Source: Aselliscus stoliczkanus
Taxonomy: Eukaryota > Chordata > Mammalia > Chiroptera > Hipposideridae
DNA: 64,000 bases
Direction: 5' to 3'
Assembly (NCBI GenBank): GCA_033961575.1
Contig: CM066730.1
Coordinates: forward strand, 112,711,523-112,775,522
Position 1 is the stretch's first letter, and every line of letters starts with the position of its first letter. Below the pieces are notes generated by a model. That model searched no databases. It was not told the DNA's origin and was given only the letters and a program-made list of their open reading frames with translations. A program made the position numbers and the translations under genes. Of the stretch, positions 33,061 to 45,500 are shown piece after piece.

Positions 33061-33899
33061 AGAATAAAAATTACACTCCCTTGCTTGGAGCAAACACCAC
33101 AACCACTTCCTTACAATGGCCACATCATTTTGTCCTCGGTTCACCAAACGCTACATGACATGCAAAGGTCCCTGAGTTCTCAAGCACATAAAGACTCCAT
33201 GTGAGCCCCATCAGCAGAGAAGAGAGGTTTAGCTCAGCCACGGCATTAAGAACGATTGGAGGCAGCTCAGGGCACACCAACGTAAGAGCGTAAGGTCGGG
33301 CTTCTGAAAGAGCCCACAAATAACTCTCAGGAATCAGGCAGAATGCCCACGTTCCCGAAAAGGTGACAGGTAGGGCTTACTGCACACTGGGCTTCAAAAC
33401 TCAGGACTGTGCAGTTTCCTTGGTGCTAGCAAAGGAGAGAAACCATGTTCTCCCCGGGAATTTTAGAGTTTTGATGACTTCCCAGGAGACAAAAGCCACA
33501 TTCCCCATCTGGGAGCTTAACACATGACTTCTAAATCAGGGTAGGGCTTTGGCTGGCTCAGTGACAAATTTAGCTGCACAACATGCATAATCTCCAGTCA
33601 AACTTGAGTTTCTCCTTTGTGCACAACAAATCAATCTACAGTTACTTGTGGTTTTTTTCTTGTATCTTTTTTTCCTTACCCACACACAAGAAACAATTTC
33701 TTCTATTTATATTTGACAACAGCATCTGTTCTTGTTGTGGAAATTCTCACCTATTCAGGGAAGGGAACAACTTAGTCCTTCTTGGTTGAATAGAGGCAGA
33801 AATCAAGAGAACCCTAAGTAACACCAACTTGAGTCATGACCAGCGATGGGATCCCAAGAGAAAGTACACGAGGAATGTCTTGCATCCACTCTAACACTA
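33061..33899. other. Intron, nothing recognised
   Basis: No supported feature. Confidence 0.4.
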
Positions 33900-34680
33900 G
33901 ATGTACTCAATCATGACCTAGCTTCTGCTAGATGCAAAGCATCATCCCAGATGCTTAAGGGAATAGAAAGGTGTCAAATGCAGACATGACCCTCAAAAGG
34001 AACTTATGCTTTGGTGAAATAAAGCATAAATATAAGAAAAATCAAACAAATGAATTATGAATTACACAGTTGTGTCTTAAGGCAATATACTCATCACCAA
34101 AAGAATAATAGTTATGGCATAGGAGTTAGGAGTTGGACAGAGAAAGATGCATAGGATTTATATAGGTGGGAGGTAAAAGGATCGGGGTTAATAATAGGGT
34201 ACATAATATTTTATGTGGAGGCATAAGAGGAACAAATAAAGAAGGTAGGAGGAATCTAAGGTGTATTTAAGGAGTTGGTGAAGAAACATATACAGAAGGA
34301 GTGGTATTTTTGAGATAGAAATAATGAAGATAAGATTAGGAAGCAGATTACGGTCAACTACTAGAAAAAAGTTTAGAATGTTAGGCCAAGAACTTTTCAA
34401 GGCATAGCTCTGACTTTCAAGACTTAGCATGTAACAGGCACCTGAGAAATGATTGTTTGGAAGCAAAAACATCACTTTTAGATTTAATAGCCAAATATTT
34501 TTACGAGAGCAGAAAGGAATTTAGATTTGATCATACAATCAGGAAGGAATCACTGAAGGTATCTGAGAAGGGGATTCACAGAAAAAATACATTTAAGGGC
34601 ATATTAGTGTAAATTAAGGGAATTAATCCGAAAGCATCAGGAAGAGAGCAGGAAGCCCACTTCCATATTAGGTTTTATGT
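33900..34680 (-). repeat. Probable diverged L2 LINE
   Basis: TTCTGCTAGATGCAAAGCAT, then GACATGACCCTCAAAAGG, reads like reverse L2 3' sequence. Later G/A-rich text (GGTGGGAGGTAAAAGGATC) fits more 5' L2 but is too diverged to be sure. Confidence 0.4.
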
Positions 34681-35939
34681 TACATATCAGATCACCTTGT
34701 AAAACAAAACATAAATGAACTTCAAAATTAAAGTAGACATTTTCAAGTAGTTATCCTTCAAAAAATTTAAACTATCAAATTAGCCAGTAAAATGATGCAA
34801 CTGGTCCAAAACAATTAGATTTAGATTTTTCCAGAAAGTCTTAATTGATGTTTTCAAAAGAGAAATGGATTTGATTAGTTTTTGTTGTTGTTGTTGTTTG
34901 TTTTTTTACACTATTTGGTACCTGAATGGTAAAATTAGATGCTTTGGGGTAAAAATACCACTTTCAGAATTAATAGCTACATTTTTCATGCAATGCCATC
35001 ACACACAAGAACATCCATTTAAAACACACACACACATATACAAAAAAACAAAAAAAACACACACACACACAAAAGGGTGCCAGGTTTACTAGCGGCCATG
35101 TTAAACACACCAAAAGCAAGCCATCAGCTTAGGTATATACCGGACCCTTCTTCTGGAAAAATCATTAGTCATTCATTATGTCACTCACCATGCAATCAAA
35201 TTTCTGTTTAAAATCAAATTACAATTACTCTAATCATGGGCCAACATTTCTTTGGTTTCACAACTGATGCTTACTCATACAGTTCTGTAGATGATTTCAC
35301 CACAAGGTAACTTAATTAAATTTAGTATCTAAGAGGTTTATTTTTTAATTTTTTAGAGTTTTCTTTAAGCAACAGCTTTACTAGTTTAGGCATCAAAAAT
35401 CTTATGTCTACAAAAATTACCACACGAACTAAATCTAAATCAAACCAAAATGCTTTCATCTCTTATAAAACAATATTCTTCTCTCATAAACACTTTATTT
35501 AAATATTTCCCAGCAACAGGCTTGTGTGAACAAACCAGGAAGTGAAACCAAATATGATCCCATTGTGAAAGCCCAGTAAAATGAAAGAATACATTTGGAA
35601 TTAGCTGGGGTACGATTAAAATTTCATTTCAAATGCCATTACCTTAGATACATCAATTTAATTAAAACAGTCCTAAGAGGAATTTCAAAAGCACAAGTCT
35701 TCACTTTGTTGTTTGGCAATTCCCCCAATCTTCTATGCAAATATCTTTTCCTAGCTGGGCTGGCTCATCAGAAATGCAAGCACTCACCCAGCCTGCCCAT
35801 GAATGAACAAGGAAAGCTATCATTTTCATGCTGGCAAATCTACTCTGCAAAGAAACAACAGCAATTTTTAGTGACTTGCTTTGGAGGAATGCACCTTTTG
35901 CTTTGAAGGTAACAAGTAAACTCCATTTCTCTTAGTTGT
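34681..35939. other. Intron with simple repeats
   Basis: Holds a (TTG)n stretch at 34879-34907 and a broken (AC)n/poly-A stretch at 35021-35074; otherwise nothing recognised. Confidence 0.6.
35021..35074 (+). repeat. Interrupted (AC)n microsatellite
   Basis: Two AC blocks separated by an A-rich spacer. Confidence 0.9.
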
Positions 35940-36360
35940 TTTGCTGGGTTTACTATCATTCCCTTTCTTCTACTGTAAATTATAAATTCCCTGACAACAG
36001 GGACCATATTTTACTAGTTTGATTAGTTAAGTACCATCACTTTTAAGAACTTTTAAGCAGGTACTCTGCTCAATAACTTATTGGCATGGATTCTGGAGGT
36101 ATTAGTACTGAGGTATTGATCAGAAGGACTGACTGATGGCAGACTAGATGTTAAGGAGGGCCACAACTCAAGGAAAAGTGGCCACAAGGACAGTGGTGAA
36201 AACTGGTCAGGAGAGGAGAGTGATGAACATGATTTTTAAAAGGCTGATTTTGCAGAACCTGTGAGCCATTTAGGTGGTGAGGTCTAATAGGCAGCTGGAA
36301 ATACAAACTGGAGTCCTGGAAAGAGGAGGACATACGAATGAGTTTTGTTAGACTGTTCAT
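35940..36360 (+). repeat. L2 LINE fragments
   Basis: TAAATTCCCTGACAACAGGG and TACTCTGCTCAATAACTTAT (L2 3' end, plus) at 35940-36080. The block 36110-36360 (GGTCTAATAGGCAGCTGG) is an uncertain related piece. Confidence 0.45.
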
Positions 36361-36577
36361 TTTTGCTGCTGACCCTGGTCAGTGTTGAGTTTAAAAACTT
36401 GCACTTGGTAATTTGGAAAAAAACAAGTTATTTAAAATAAAGAACTAAATGTAGCTTGAATCCATCTCCTATGCAAAGGAGTTTACATAATACCTCCATT
36501 TCAGAAAATTTACATTTAAAGTTGATTCAATTTAATTTTTTATGAAGTCAATCAAGTTGACTAAAATAAAAAGTCTT

Positions 36578-36626
<49 letters not shown>

Positions 36627-37124
36627 CTCTTTGAATGGCTTTTACATGTCTTGCCCAAATGGAGGCAAACAGCATTGGAAACAAAGACTTTTTTTTTTTT
36701 TTTAATAATAATATGCAAGCAAAGACATTGTTTTTAAATAACTTCTGGCCTCCCTGTTGTAGTTATTCATTGCTTTCCTCATCATGAACGGCCAACTCTC
36801 CTAACAAAATACATTTGGAAGGGTCTATTTTTCATTTTACTTCAGTGTAAAAAAGCTGCTACCTCTCCCACGCTACTTCAACTTGTTCTAAACTCACTGG
36901 TTGTAGAAATAGTGAATATATTTAGTTTATCAACAGAGTTAATAGAAACATGACGGAATTTCAGATGCGGTATGTTATGTATTTTTATAAATATCAACCT
37001 TTCCTTTGCTAGCTTTGATAAAGTTGGAAAATGTATCCTTGGGGAATGTAATTGTGAAGAATACTTCCTGTTTTGTTTTTGTCTATGGAATTTATCTCTG
37101 TTTAATGTACTATGTAATTATTTT
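36361..37124. other. Intron with (AC)n
   Basis: A T-run lies at 36690-36703; otherwise unassigned outside the microsatellite listed separately. Confidence 0.4.
36581..36622 (+). repeat. (AC)21 microsatellite
   Basis: An uninterrupted 42-bp AC run, likely polymorphic. Confidence 0.97.
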
Positions 37125-37262
37125 GTCTGTTTTCTGTGTGTACCCACTAGGCAGAAAGCTCTAAGAACACAGGGCTTTTAACTGTAGGGCTCACTGATGT
37201 ATCCCCAGCACTTAGCCTAGATAGCAGGGGCTTAAAAAGTAATTTTTGAGTGAATGAATCAC
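37125..37262 (+). repeat. L2 LINE 3' end
   Basis: AGAAAGCTCTAAGAACACAG, ATGTATCCCCAGCACTTAGC and TTGAGTGAATGAATC. Confidence 0.68.
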
Positions 37263-38699
37263 AGTGCTGTGATCATTATAAGAACTTAACATGTGTTTTT
37301 CCTTGGCAACCATGACTCAATCTACATGTTCCAATGTAACCTTGAACCATGATTTCTATTTATATACGCCAAAGAAATTCTTTCAGGACCTATATCGAAG
37401 GTCCCTATACAGGGAATTAAAGGTTATTGATACAAAGGAATTAACATGGGGAAAACTGCAGCCAAATGTCAAAACCCCCCAGGTTCTCCAGGTGATTCCT
37501 CCGTGTAGCTCTGTCTTATAAGGAGGAATTATGATTCTTCTCTTACTTATCCTACTCTGACGTCTGGTTTCCTGATCTCAATTCCTGTTTCAGCATCTGT
37601 TTCGGTCTAGGCTTTCTTTTGGCATTCTGACCCCAAGTTACCTGAGTTTGACATCTGTTGTTTGCACTGTTTGACACGTGCGCGCGCGCGCGTGTGTGTT
37701 TAGACCTACACAGACTAGAGACTCACAAAACTTGAAATACCAAGACAGATATTATAGACTACTTTCCCCTCAAGGTTCTTATTGTCCTTCCCTGTCCCCA
37801 TTATAAAACTTAATCATTTCCTCGCCACCCTGTTTGATGGGATAATTACAGTGGCCACTTGCATTCCTCATTTCAACTTAATTTTATTTTTTCTGGTCAA
37901 CTGGATTTAGTTAGCATGAATTATTACACAATCAAAGAAAAGAAGAAACTATTATCAAACTACAAATTCATATGAAGAAAATTAAAAGGACTTCAAATTT
38001 AGAAAAAAAGTTTTCTAAGTACTTTATGCTATAACTTTTCCATTTGATGTCTATCTAGATATACATTAGAAAAAAATACTGTGCTTGTGCACTCTTTGTG
38101 AAACATATCCAGTATAGAACCTAGACTATAGCTTTTGAAGTCACTGGATTGGTCTAATTTAATTCATAGGCCAAAAATTCCAAACACATCAATTTGATCA
38201 ATGAGGCCATGTTTACACAGGTTTCCATCATCTGCACAGAAGACAATTTACTTGACAGCACGCCTTTCTTGGGCAATGACGCAAACCACCTAGACTGAAA
38301 CTAGAACTAAAGGGTTGTCATATAGCCCCAAGTAGCCCTGTGAGCTATAACTTGATTCATTTTCCCCTATTTGTACAACTGGTTCTGCAAACAGGGCTAC
38401 AATCTAAGAAACACATTTTTCTCCCACTGTGAAGAGAGGGATTCTTAGTGCCCTAAGGAGGGCTCCATTGGATTCCTCTGCCCTTATGGATACGGTAAAC
38501 TGCACATGGTGAATTTCTTGATTTTATTTAACGAGAAGCAGGCATTTAAACTCAATGAATTATGTGAACCAGTTACAAATAAGGGCTGTAAAATTAGAGG
38601 CTAATATTTTATCAAAGGAACATTAGCATCGAAGTTTGAGGAACAGACAGAAGTTTGGGGTACCAGACTGAATTTCTATGTCTAAGGGGTATAGGCAAC
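37263..38699. other. Intron, nothing recognised except Z-DNA tract
   Basis: The alternating tract at 37674-37699 is listed separately. The rest shows no repeat that I can name. Confidence 0.4.
37674..37699. repeat. Alternating purine-pyrimidine tract (Z-DNA-prone)
   Basis: 26 bp of strict alternation: ACACGT, then (GC)n, then (GT)n. It has the highest CpG density in the intron. Confidence 0.93.
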
Positions 38700-38930
38700 T
38701 GCTTTATTTTCATTGTAATATCCCTTACTTATTATTTTTAACTTTTTTTATGGAAAATTTTAAATATACACAAAAGTAGATAAACTGGTATAATGAAGCC
38801 CATGTGCCCATCATTCTGATACAACAATCACGATACCCACCCCCACTGGATTATTTGAATCAAATTCTAGATGTCATATTTTACCTGTCTTATTTCAGTA
38901 TGTATCTCTAAAAGGTAGAGTCGTTAAAAA
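38700..38930 (+). repeat. Old LINE-derived fragment
   Basis: TTATGGAAAATTTTAAATATAC, shortened here to TATGGAAAATTTTAAATA, then CACAAAAGTAGATAAACTGG, GTGCCCATCATTCTGAT and CAGTATGTATCTCTAAAAGG, a common mammalian LINE-tail wording. A similar piece is at 40650-40820. Confidence 0.5.
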
Positions 38931-38943
38931 ATATAACCATATT

Positions 38944-39381
38944 GGGCTGGCCGAGTGGTGCATTCGTTAAGAGCTGGTTTTGGGATGCCAGTGGCCCCGG
39001 TTCGGATCCCACATATAAGGGCCAGTGACACTGGCTCTCTCTACAGCTAACAATAGCTCCACCTGGAGCTGGGCCATGCGAGCTCCAGCGACGGTGTAGG
39101 CTGCAGCGCCTGCTGCAGTGGGTTGCCATAGGCTACAGTGAGTGGCCGGCAGCCAGCGTGAGCTGCCAATAGCCGCGGTGAGTGACCAGCCAGAGGCTGG
39201 CGACCAATCCGCCTCATCCGGGAAGAGAGCAATGATGATACCAACATGGGCCAATGAAGCAATGTCCTCCGCAACTAGACTGAAGAAAAAGACAGCAACT
39301 TGTCTGTTCCCCTTCCCCGATCCCCCAACGCTGTTCCCCTCCCCCAATTCCCCAATAAAATCTTTAAAAAAATATATATAT
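38944..39381 (+). mobile_element. Long tRNA-derived SINE
   Basis: Head GGGCTGGCCGAGTGGTGC and B-box-like GGTTCGGATCC (38999-39009) match the short SINEs. About 330 further bases follow: CTACAGCTAACAATAGCTCC, GTGAGCTGCCAATAGCCGC, GCAACTTGTCTGTTCCCC. AATAAA is at 39354-39359, then TCTTT and the A tail. Perfect 13-bp target duplication ATATAACCATATT at 38931-38943 and 39382-39394. Confidence 0.95.
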
Positions 39382-39394
39382 ATATAACCATATT

Positions 39395-40649
39395 ATCATA
39401 ATCATACCCAGTGGTGTGCTGGTAGATTTTAACAACCAGTTCTCTGGGAGAGAAAAAAAAGGGCCCCGATTTGTAGTCTTTGCCAACTCCCATTTCCATG
39501 GTGTAAATATTCCCACCATGGCCCATTTCAGGGTACCAATATGCCATCACTGAATGTGGGTTGAGAAGCAATGTGCAGCATGCCATTGCTTCTCATGCTA
39601 CAGGACTTCTACTATGCAGATATATCAGACATAAATAACCTTAAGAACATAGATAATAGCAAATTATAGTAAAATAAGTAGGAAATGATACATCTTAAGC
39701 ATTAGTTTTACTTTACTACTCTAATTTTGAGTTTACATAACTTCATTTTGTAATAGCTGTGATTAACGACTGGCTTGCAAAATTCCTGAAAACGTAATGT
39801 CAGCTATAGCAAACCACTGAATCACATCCAGATAATGAACAATTCCTTAATATTACCAACCATCCACATTTCTCTGGCATCTCTCTATGTGTTCTTTTTC
39901 CTCAGCAGTGGAGAAACATCGTAAGCAGCAAGGAAGAGAGAACTTTGCTTCAGAAAGCTACACCAGAGTGATGGGCTTTCCTAACGGTTCAGTGCTGCGG
40001 TGTATAACTCAGTCTATTGTTCAAGTCTGTTTCCAGGTTAAATTAGATGCCATCATGCACACGTCCCTTCATATTATAATACTGGGGAATCATAATTTGG
40101 CTGTTGTTTTGCTTTTACTGCCCATTCTCAGAGCCCCAAGAGAAAGAGTCTGAAAAGGGGTAGGAGAGGGACATGGCAGATGGGAAAAGTAAGTCCTTTC
40201 CAGGTAGACAATCATAAGCTGATGGATGGAGAGTTCTATGAGGAAGATTCCTAAGATGTGACAAAACCCTCTGTGTCTATATGTCCCACTCAGGTTGTAA
40301 AAAGCCCTCTTCAAATGTGCCTTCCAGGACTGATTATAGCATGTCAGATGCTATAGGGCCTAAGTAGATGGTAAAATGGGGTTGCTGCCATCCTTGATAA
40401 GGATGCCAGGGTACACTGCAACAACTCGTCTTAGAGCTCATGGTTAAGTAAACTCAAGTCCAGTCAATGAACCAGTGTCTACCACCATTCAGCCAGAATC
40501 CAAAGGATACATTCATGAACCCCTCCCACCAACCAAACCTGTTTCCACGCTGCCTTTCCAACACCATTCCCCACTGCCTTTGAACAAGCCCTTTATTCCA
40601 GACAGGCCAGCCTACCCAGTGTCCAAAAAATACATACCATTTTTTATAT
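39395..40649. other. Intron, partly possible old repeat
   Basis: The stretch 39400-39600 (AGATTTTAACAACCAGTTCT, AAATATTCCCACCATGGCC) reads like an old interspersed repeat that I cannot name. The rest is unassigned. Confidence 0.35.
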
Positions 40650-41095
40650 TTCAAACATGAAAAATTCCTAACACATACAAAGGTCTAAATAATAGTCCAA
40701 GGAAGCCTCATGAACCCTTAACCCAGTTTCCACAATTATCAGCTCGTATCACGTCTATGCCCAGGATTGTTTTGAAGCAAATACTGGACGTATCATTTCG
40801 TCCATAATGATTTCAGTACTACATGCTTTCTTTCCTGCACACCTCTGCTCAGACCTTTCCCTTCTACGCCCTTCATATTTCCAAATTCTCTCTCATCCTG
40901 CAAGGCTCATCTCGGGTCTCACTTCCTACGTTGTTTCCACTGAACTTGTCACTTAGTCTTGTCTCCTTGGACATCTCTCTTATTGCTATCTTGTTGTTCC
41001 TTATCTCTTAACTGTAGACTCACAATGTCATTTGCCTGGAAAGCAGGGAATCTCTCTCACCACACATACAGTGCAGCAATAAATGCTTAATAGGG
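40650..41095 (+). repeat. Old LINE fragments (LINE tail then L2 3' end)
   Basis: 40650-40820 resembles the LINE tail at 38700. Then CACCTCTGCTCAGACCTTTC, CAAGGCTCATCTCGGGTC and AATAAATGCTTAATAGG follow L2 3' order. Confidence 0.55.
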
Positions 41096-43255
41096 AAAGA
41101 ACTAAATAATAACCATTTGGATTTATAAAGTTTATTAAAATCTGGTACAACAATGTTATACATCATATTGATGAAATTCCTTATATGGAAATGTCTCATA
41201 GTATACAACAGGGTATGCTGACACAGTATGATGGGGCAGAAAGAACACTGGAACTGCAGTTCAAAGGCCTGGGCTCTTGACCTGGACTTTCTGTTTGTGT
41301 TAGTTTGGGTATAACTGACTGACTTCTTGGAGTTCACCCAGAAAATAACAATTAACCGTGGCCATTCTCTCTTTCCCTCGCTAGGCTGTCAAAATCAAAT
41401 GTGATTATATATGAAAAGATGGCTTTGTAATTGACAGAGCACAGTGTTGATACACATCATTACCTGTAAATGCAGACATGATCTACCATATGACTTGACA
41501 AGAGAAACTATTGTGTAGGATCCTGAGTGTATGAGAAGAATAAATGTAAGTTTTCAAAAGGGAAAATGGGAATGTGATAGATATTATAGGGACCAGGTGG
41601 GATTCAGAACCAACAAAATTAACCCTGAGAGGAATGTACGCGCATACTGGATTCCTTCTGAGACCTCAAAAGCCACTGCCTTGCAATGAAAACAAATTGA
41701 AGAACCCCTAAAAAGAGATTGCAAAGAAAGCAAGGTATATTGTCAGCTCTTTAAGAAAGGTTCCTGTTACATTAACTAATTAAATGAAAAGACAAAATTC
41801 AACATTGGATTCCCCCTTTAAATAAAACTGCAGAATTATCCAATAAAATGGCTACAATTTTGAGTTTATGCTCTTCCAGGACATTTTCAAAGCCTTTGGC
41901 TTCTCAACATTTGAGAAAGAACCATCATTAAGATCAAACTGCAAACATTTATCATATTACACCAAACACTAGTTAAATTATGGTGGAACTGAGCTCTCTT
42001 TTCCTCCTCCAGCAGGAAAGGGGGAGGTGGTTTTCTCAAGAAAATACTGTTCTACAAACCTCACTGCAAGCTGCATTAGTGTACTGTGAGACACTGGTTC
42101 AGCCTATCTAAACCATCCACTGGAGTATTAATATTATTATTACATGTTTCTTGCAGGTAAATGAAAATTCCAAAGTTGGGAAAAGGCTTAAATTTTATAA
42201 AACTGAATAATCTAGGCCAACATAGAAAAAATGGTTTTTCAACTTTGGACATTAATACAATTTAGCAATAGTTGGTACAAACAACAGCTGCTATGCCTGG
42301 TAAATCCAAATAAGATTATTAGGTCAAAATCACAGAAATACACAGAGAACATTTCAAAATTCCCAGAACACTGACAGCAAGGCACTAAAGCGGAATCTCA
42401 TTAGGAAAGGAAACATTTTGTTTAGAAAGAATTTTTTTTTATCAGACTACATCATGTGTGACATCTCTGAGGACTTTACTAGAGAGGAAAAACACAAAAA
42501 TCAAAGGGTAAACTATAAAACAATAGTTTCCCTCCTCTATTCCCCTTTTCCTCTTATCAACCCCCACTGCACACACAAGGCAACTCTATGTATCCTTACA
42601 TCTTGTTCTCCATAAACACACATATACAGAGATTTTTTAAATTCATGTTTTTTCAAAAATGAGATATTACTAGAATAAACTTTCTCTCGTATAGTTCACT
42701 TTAAGATAAGGAAACTACCCTTCACTGAGTCAGTTATTGTCATGCACCAGAGGAAAAGGAACAAAGGAGTTCTAAGACTTCTAACAAATAAAATGAGGAT
42801 TTTATACCATCTAGATTTATATTACTTTGAGACTGTCATCCATGCTGATAATTATCATGAAAGACTTTCCAAGGTTAAAGTCTACATATCTCAAATAAGC
42901 ATTAAAAATATGAAGGACCATTAATTTTTTTTACTTGTCCATTTGATGAATAATTCAAGGTTGAATTTCAGAGAATGTGAAGAATGAACAAATTTTAGGC
43001 TACAAACAAAAGCTTAGAGGCTTTTCTGATCTGGTCCTGGGGCTGCTATAATTTCTTCTAATTTGTCTATAGTGTTTCTTTTCAATCAATAACTATATAA
43101 GCCTAATTTTTCAGCATTAAGTAATTTGACTCTACTTTAAAAAGAGAACAAGAAAAAGTCCAATGAAACTAGTTAACTAAAACAATAAATTATAAATCAT
43201 CAGAAGACAAATCAGGTGGGGCTTGCCCTCATTGATTCTCCCAGGTAGATAAAAC
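41096..43255. other. Intron, nothing recognised
   Basis: About 2.2 kb of AT-rich sequence without a repeat family or exon that I can support. Confidence 0.4.
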
Positions 43256-43266
43256 AAAAAGTCCAG

Positions 43267-43716
43267 GGCCGGCCGAGTGGCGCATTGGTTAAGCGCTGGT
43301 TTTGGGATGCCAGCGGCCCCGGTTCGGATCCCACATGAGGGCCAGTGACGCTGCCCTCTACAGCTAACAACAGCTCCACCTGGAGCTGGGCTGTGCGAGC
43401 CCCGGTGATGGTGTGGGCTGCAGCCCCTGCTGCAGTGGGCTGCCATAGGCTACAGCGAGTGGCCCGCAGCCAGTGTGAGCGGCTGGCAGCCAAGCGTGAG
43501 CTGCCAATAGCCGCAATGAGCGACATCCGGGGGCCAGCGACCGATCTGCCTCATCCGGGAAGAGCGCAATGACGATACCAACAGTGAAGCAACATCCTCC
43601 GCAGCTAGACTGAGGAGCAGGAGGACGGCAACTTGTCTGTTCCCCTTCCCCGATTCCCCAACGCTGTTCCCCTCCACCAGTTCCCTGGTGGAATCTTAAA
43701 AAAAAAAAAAAAAAAA
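43267..43716 (+). mobile_element. Long tRNA-derived SINE
   Basis: GGCCGGCCGAGTGGCGCATT head, GGTTCGGATCC, then the same long body as the copy at 38944, ending GTGGAATCTTAAAA (the AATAAA is mutated) and a long A tail. Perfect target duplication AAAAAGTCCAG at 43256-43266 and 43717-43727. Confidence 0.96.
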
Positions 43717-43829
43717 AAAAAGTCCAGTGTGAGGACACATTGGTCCTAATAAGTAGCTGACAGGAGGTTGTAGTCGAATACACTCAAAGTATGATAACAG
43801 TTATGGAAGCTGATGCTCATCACAAGAAA

Positions 43830-43985
43830 ACCGTGTGTTAAACCTCCGAACCCCTTTAAATCCGTTAACTTACTTAATGTTCCCGCAACTCCTGAAGTTA
43901 TATCCACCTTACAGATGAGACAACTGAGACAGTTATGTGATTTACCTAAGTCTTCACAACTAATAAATTTGTAAGAGTAAAACTA
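43830..43985 (-). repeat. MIR SINE copy
   Basis: CTTACAGATGAGACAACTGA and GATTTACCTAAGTCTTCACA. Confidence 0.7.
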
Positions 43986-44559
43986 GCGTGAATGTGAATA
44001 ATCTTCAAAGAAATCTTTGAGAATAAAAAGTAGCTTAGCTCAACGGAATGAACAATAGCGTAAACACGCATTCATTCATTCACTCATGAGTGGAGTAGGA
44101 GAAGTCAGCAAAATGATGGAGGAAAGTGAACCCTTATCCTGCCTACCATCTGCCTGAACTTTAGCCAAGCTACGCAGTCTCTCGGAATGTCAGCTTCTTA
44201 ATTGTAAAGACAGAAATGATTCTACCTGGTCTACTTTCTATCTTCATGTTGATGATAACATCAAATGTAATGGAAACTCCCTCCGCCCAGGAGGTATCAG
44301 AGAACAACCACCTGTGAAGAAGTAAACTTCTCACAAATATAAGCTCTGTTCTCTCCACAAAACCTGCCCAATGTGCCCAGAGTTTTCAAGCCTTCTGCAA
44401 GACAAGCAGCTGTCCGGAATGGTTTCAGCAGACCCCTTTCTCCTGTGCAAAGAGAGTCATTCTTCTTCCCACAGAACAAAAACAACTTTCCCCATGTCTT
44501 TTATCATTTCCAGTCAGAAGTCGTTCAAGTTTAGAAGCTGTCTTGAACATTCTGGCAGC
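43986..44559. other. Intron with a weak MIR fragment
   Basis: 44120-44225 (CTTTAGCCAAGCTACGCAG, TTCTTAATTGTAAAGAC) is a plausible forward MIR; otherwise nothing. Confidence 0.4.
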
Positions 44560-44885
44560 TATAATTAACTACCATTGATAGGGTGGCTTAATCAACAAAC
44601 ATTTATTTCTCAGAGTTCTAGAGGCTGAGACATTCAATATCAAGGTGCCAGAAGAGTCAGTGTCTATTGAGAGCTTGCTTCTGGTTCATAGACGAAGATG
44701 TTCTTGCTATGTCCTCACATGGTTGGTGGGGCAAGCGAGCTCTCTGGATTCTATCTTATAAAGGCTCTACCCTCATGGCCTACTCACCTCCCAAAGGTCC
44801 CACTTCTCAGTACCATCACTCTGGGGGTTAGGTTTCAACATATGTATATGGGGATGGGGACACACAAACACTCTATGGCAAAAGC
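44560..44885 (-). mobile_element. MLT1-type MaLR LTR, inverted
   Basis: GGTGGCTTAATCAACAAACA, TTCTCAGAGTTCTAGAGGC, CACATGGTTGGTGGGGCAAG, GGGGTTAGGTTTCAACATAT and CACTCTATGGCA are the inverted form of an MLT1 LTR, mirroring wording in the 13051 copy. Confidence 0.78.
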
Positions 44886-45099
44886 TATAATTCTCAAAAT
44901 GGTACTAATTTTGGTACAGTGAATAATAATGTATATTCACTGGTAATCTGAAATTTGAGGATTTGGGGGACCCAGAAAAAAAAATCAGGAGGAATTTAAA
45001 TCTATTCCTTCTATGAAAAACAGAAAAGTTTGATGTTATGGAGTAAGCATAGTTTGACTTAACTAATTCCCATGGGATCCTTGTGATGAAAGTTAATGG

Positions 45100-45310
45100 G
45101 GCTACTTAATTCTATGACCTCCTTCTCAAATTTCTTTCATATTAATCTCCTCTCCCACTGCCCCACTTAGTCTCCCAATATGCTCGCTCTCATCTCCAAC
45201 ATCCGCCACACAGATGTCAGCATAATTTCCCTCCAAAAATCTGATGTCACCTTTCTACTTCGAAACCTTACTTGTGGCTTCTAGGCTCCTCCTGATGAAG
45301 CTCTATGCTA
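45100..45310 (+). repeat. L2 LINE 3' region
   Basis: AAAATCTGATGTCACCTTTC, TTGTGGCTTCTAGGCTCCT and GATGAAGCTCTATGC. Confidence 0.5.
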
Positions 45311-45334
45311 TTTATACGGTTAAAAAGCATCTCC

Positions 45335-45492
45335 TGGGGCCGGCTGAGTGGCTCAGCTGGTTAGGTGGTTAAGAGCTCGCTCAAGAGTGGGAGCTCTGAG
45401 CAACAGGGTTACCGGTTCGATTCCCGGCCCAAGCTGAGCTGCCACTGAATTGTCAACAGGTGGCAGGATGGCTCAGCTAATTAAAAAAAAAT
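45335..45492 (+). mobile_element. tRNA-derived SINE, divergent subtype
   Basis: Head GGGGCCGGCTGAGTGGCTC with A-box-like GTGGCTCAGCTGGTTAGG and B-box-like GGTTCGATTCC, followed by a body unlike the other SINEs: CCAAGCTGAGCTGCCACTG, AACAGGTGGCAGGATGGC, then poly-A. Target duplication GCATCTCC at 45327-45334 and 45493-45500. Confidence 0.93.
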
Positions 45493-45500
45493 GCATCTCC

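Noticed and set aside
43364..43783. 139-codon open frame on the minus strand
   Set aside because: Lies wholly in the antisense of a long SINE and its A tail. Similar frames recur at the other long SINEs (38967-39347, 50229-50660).
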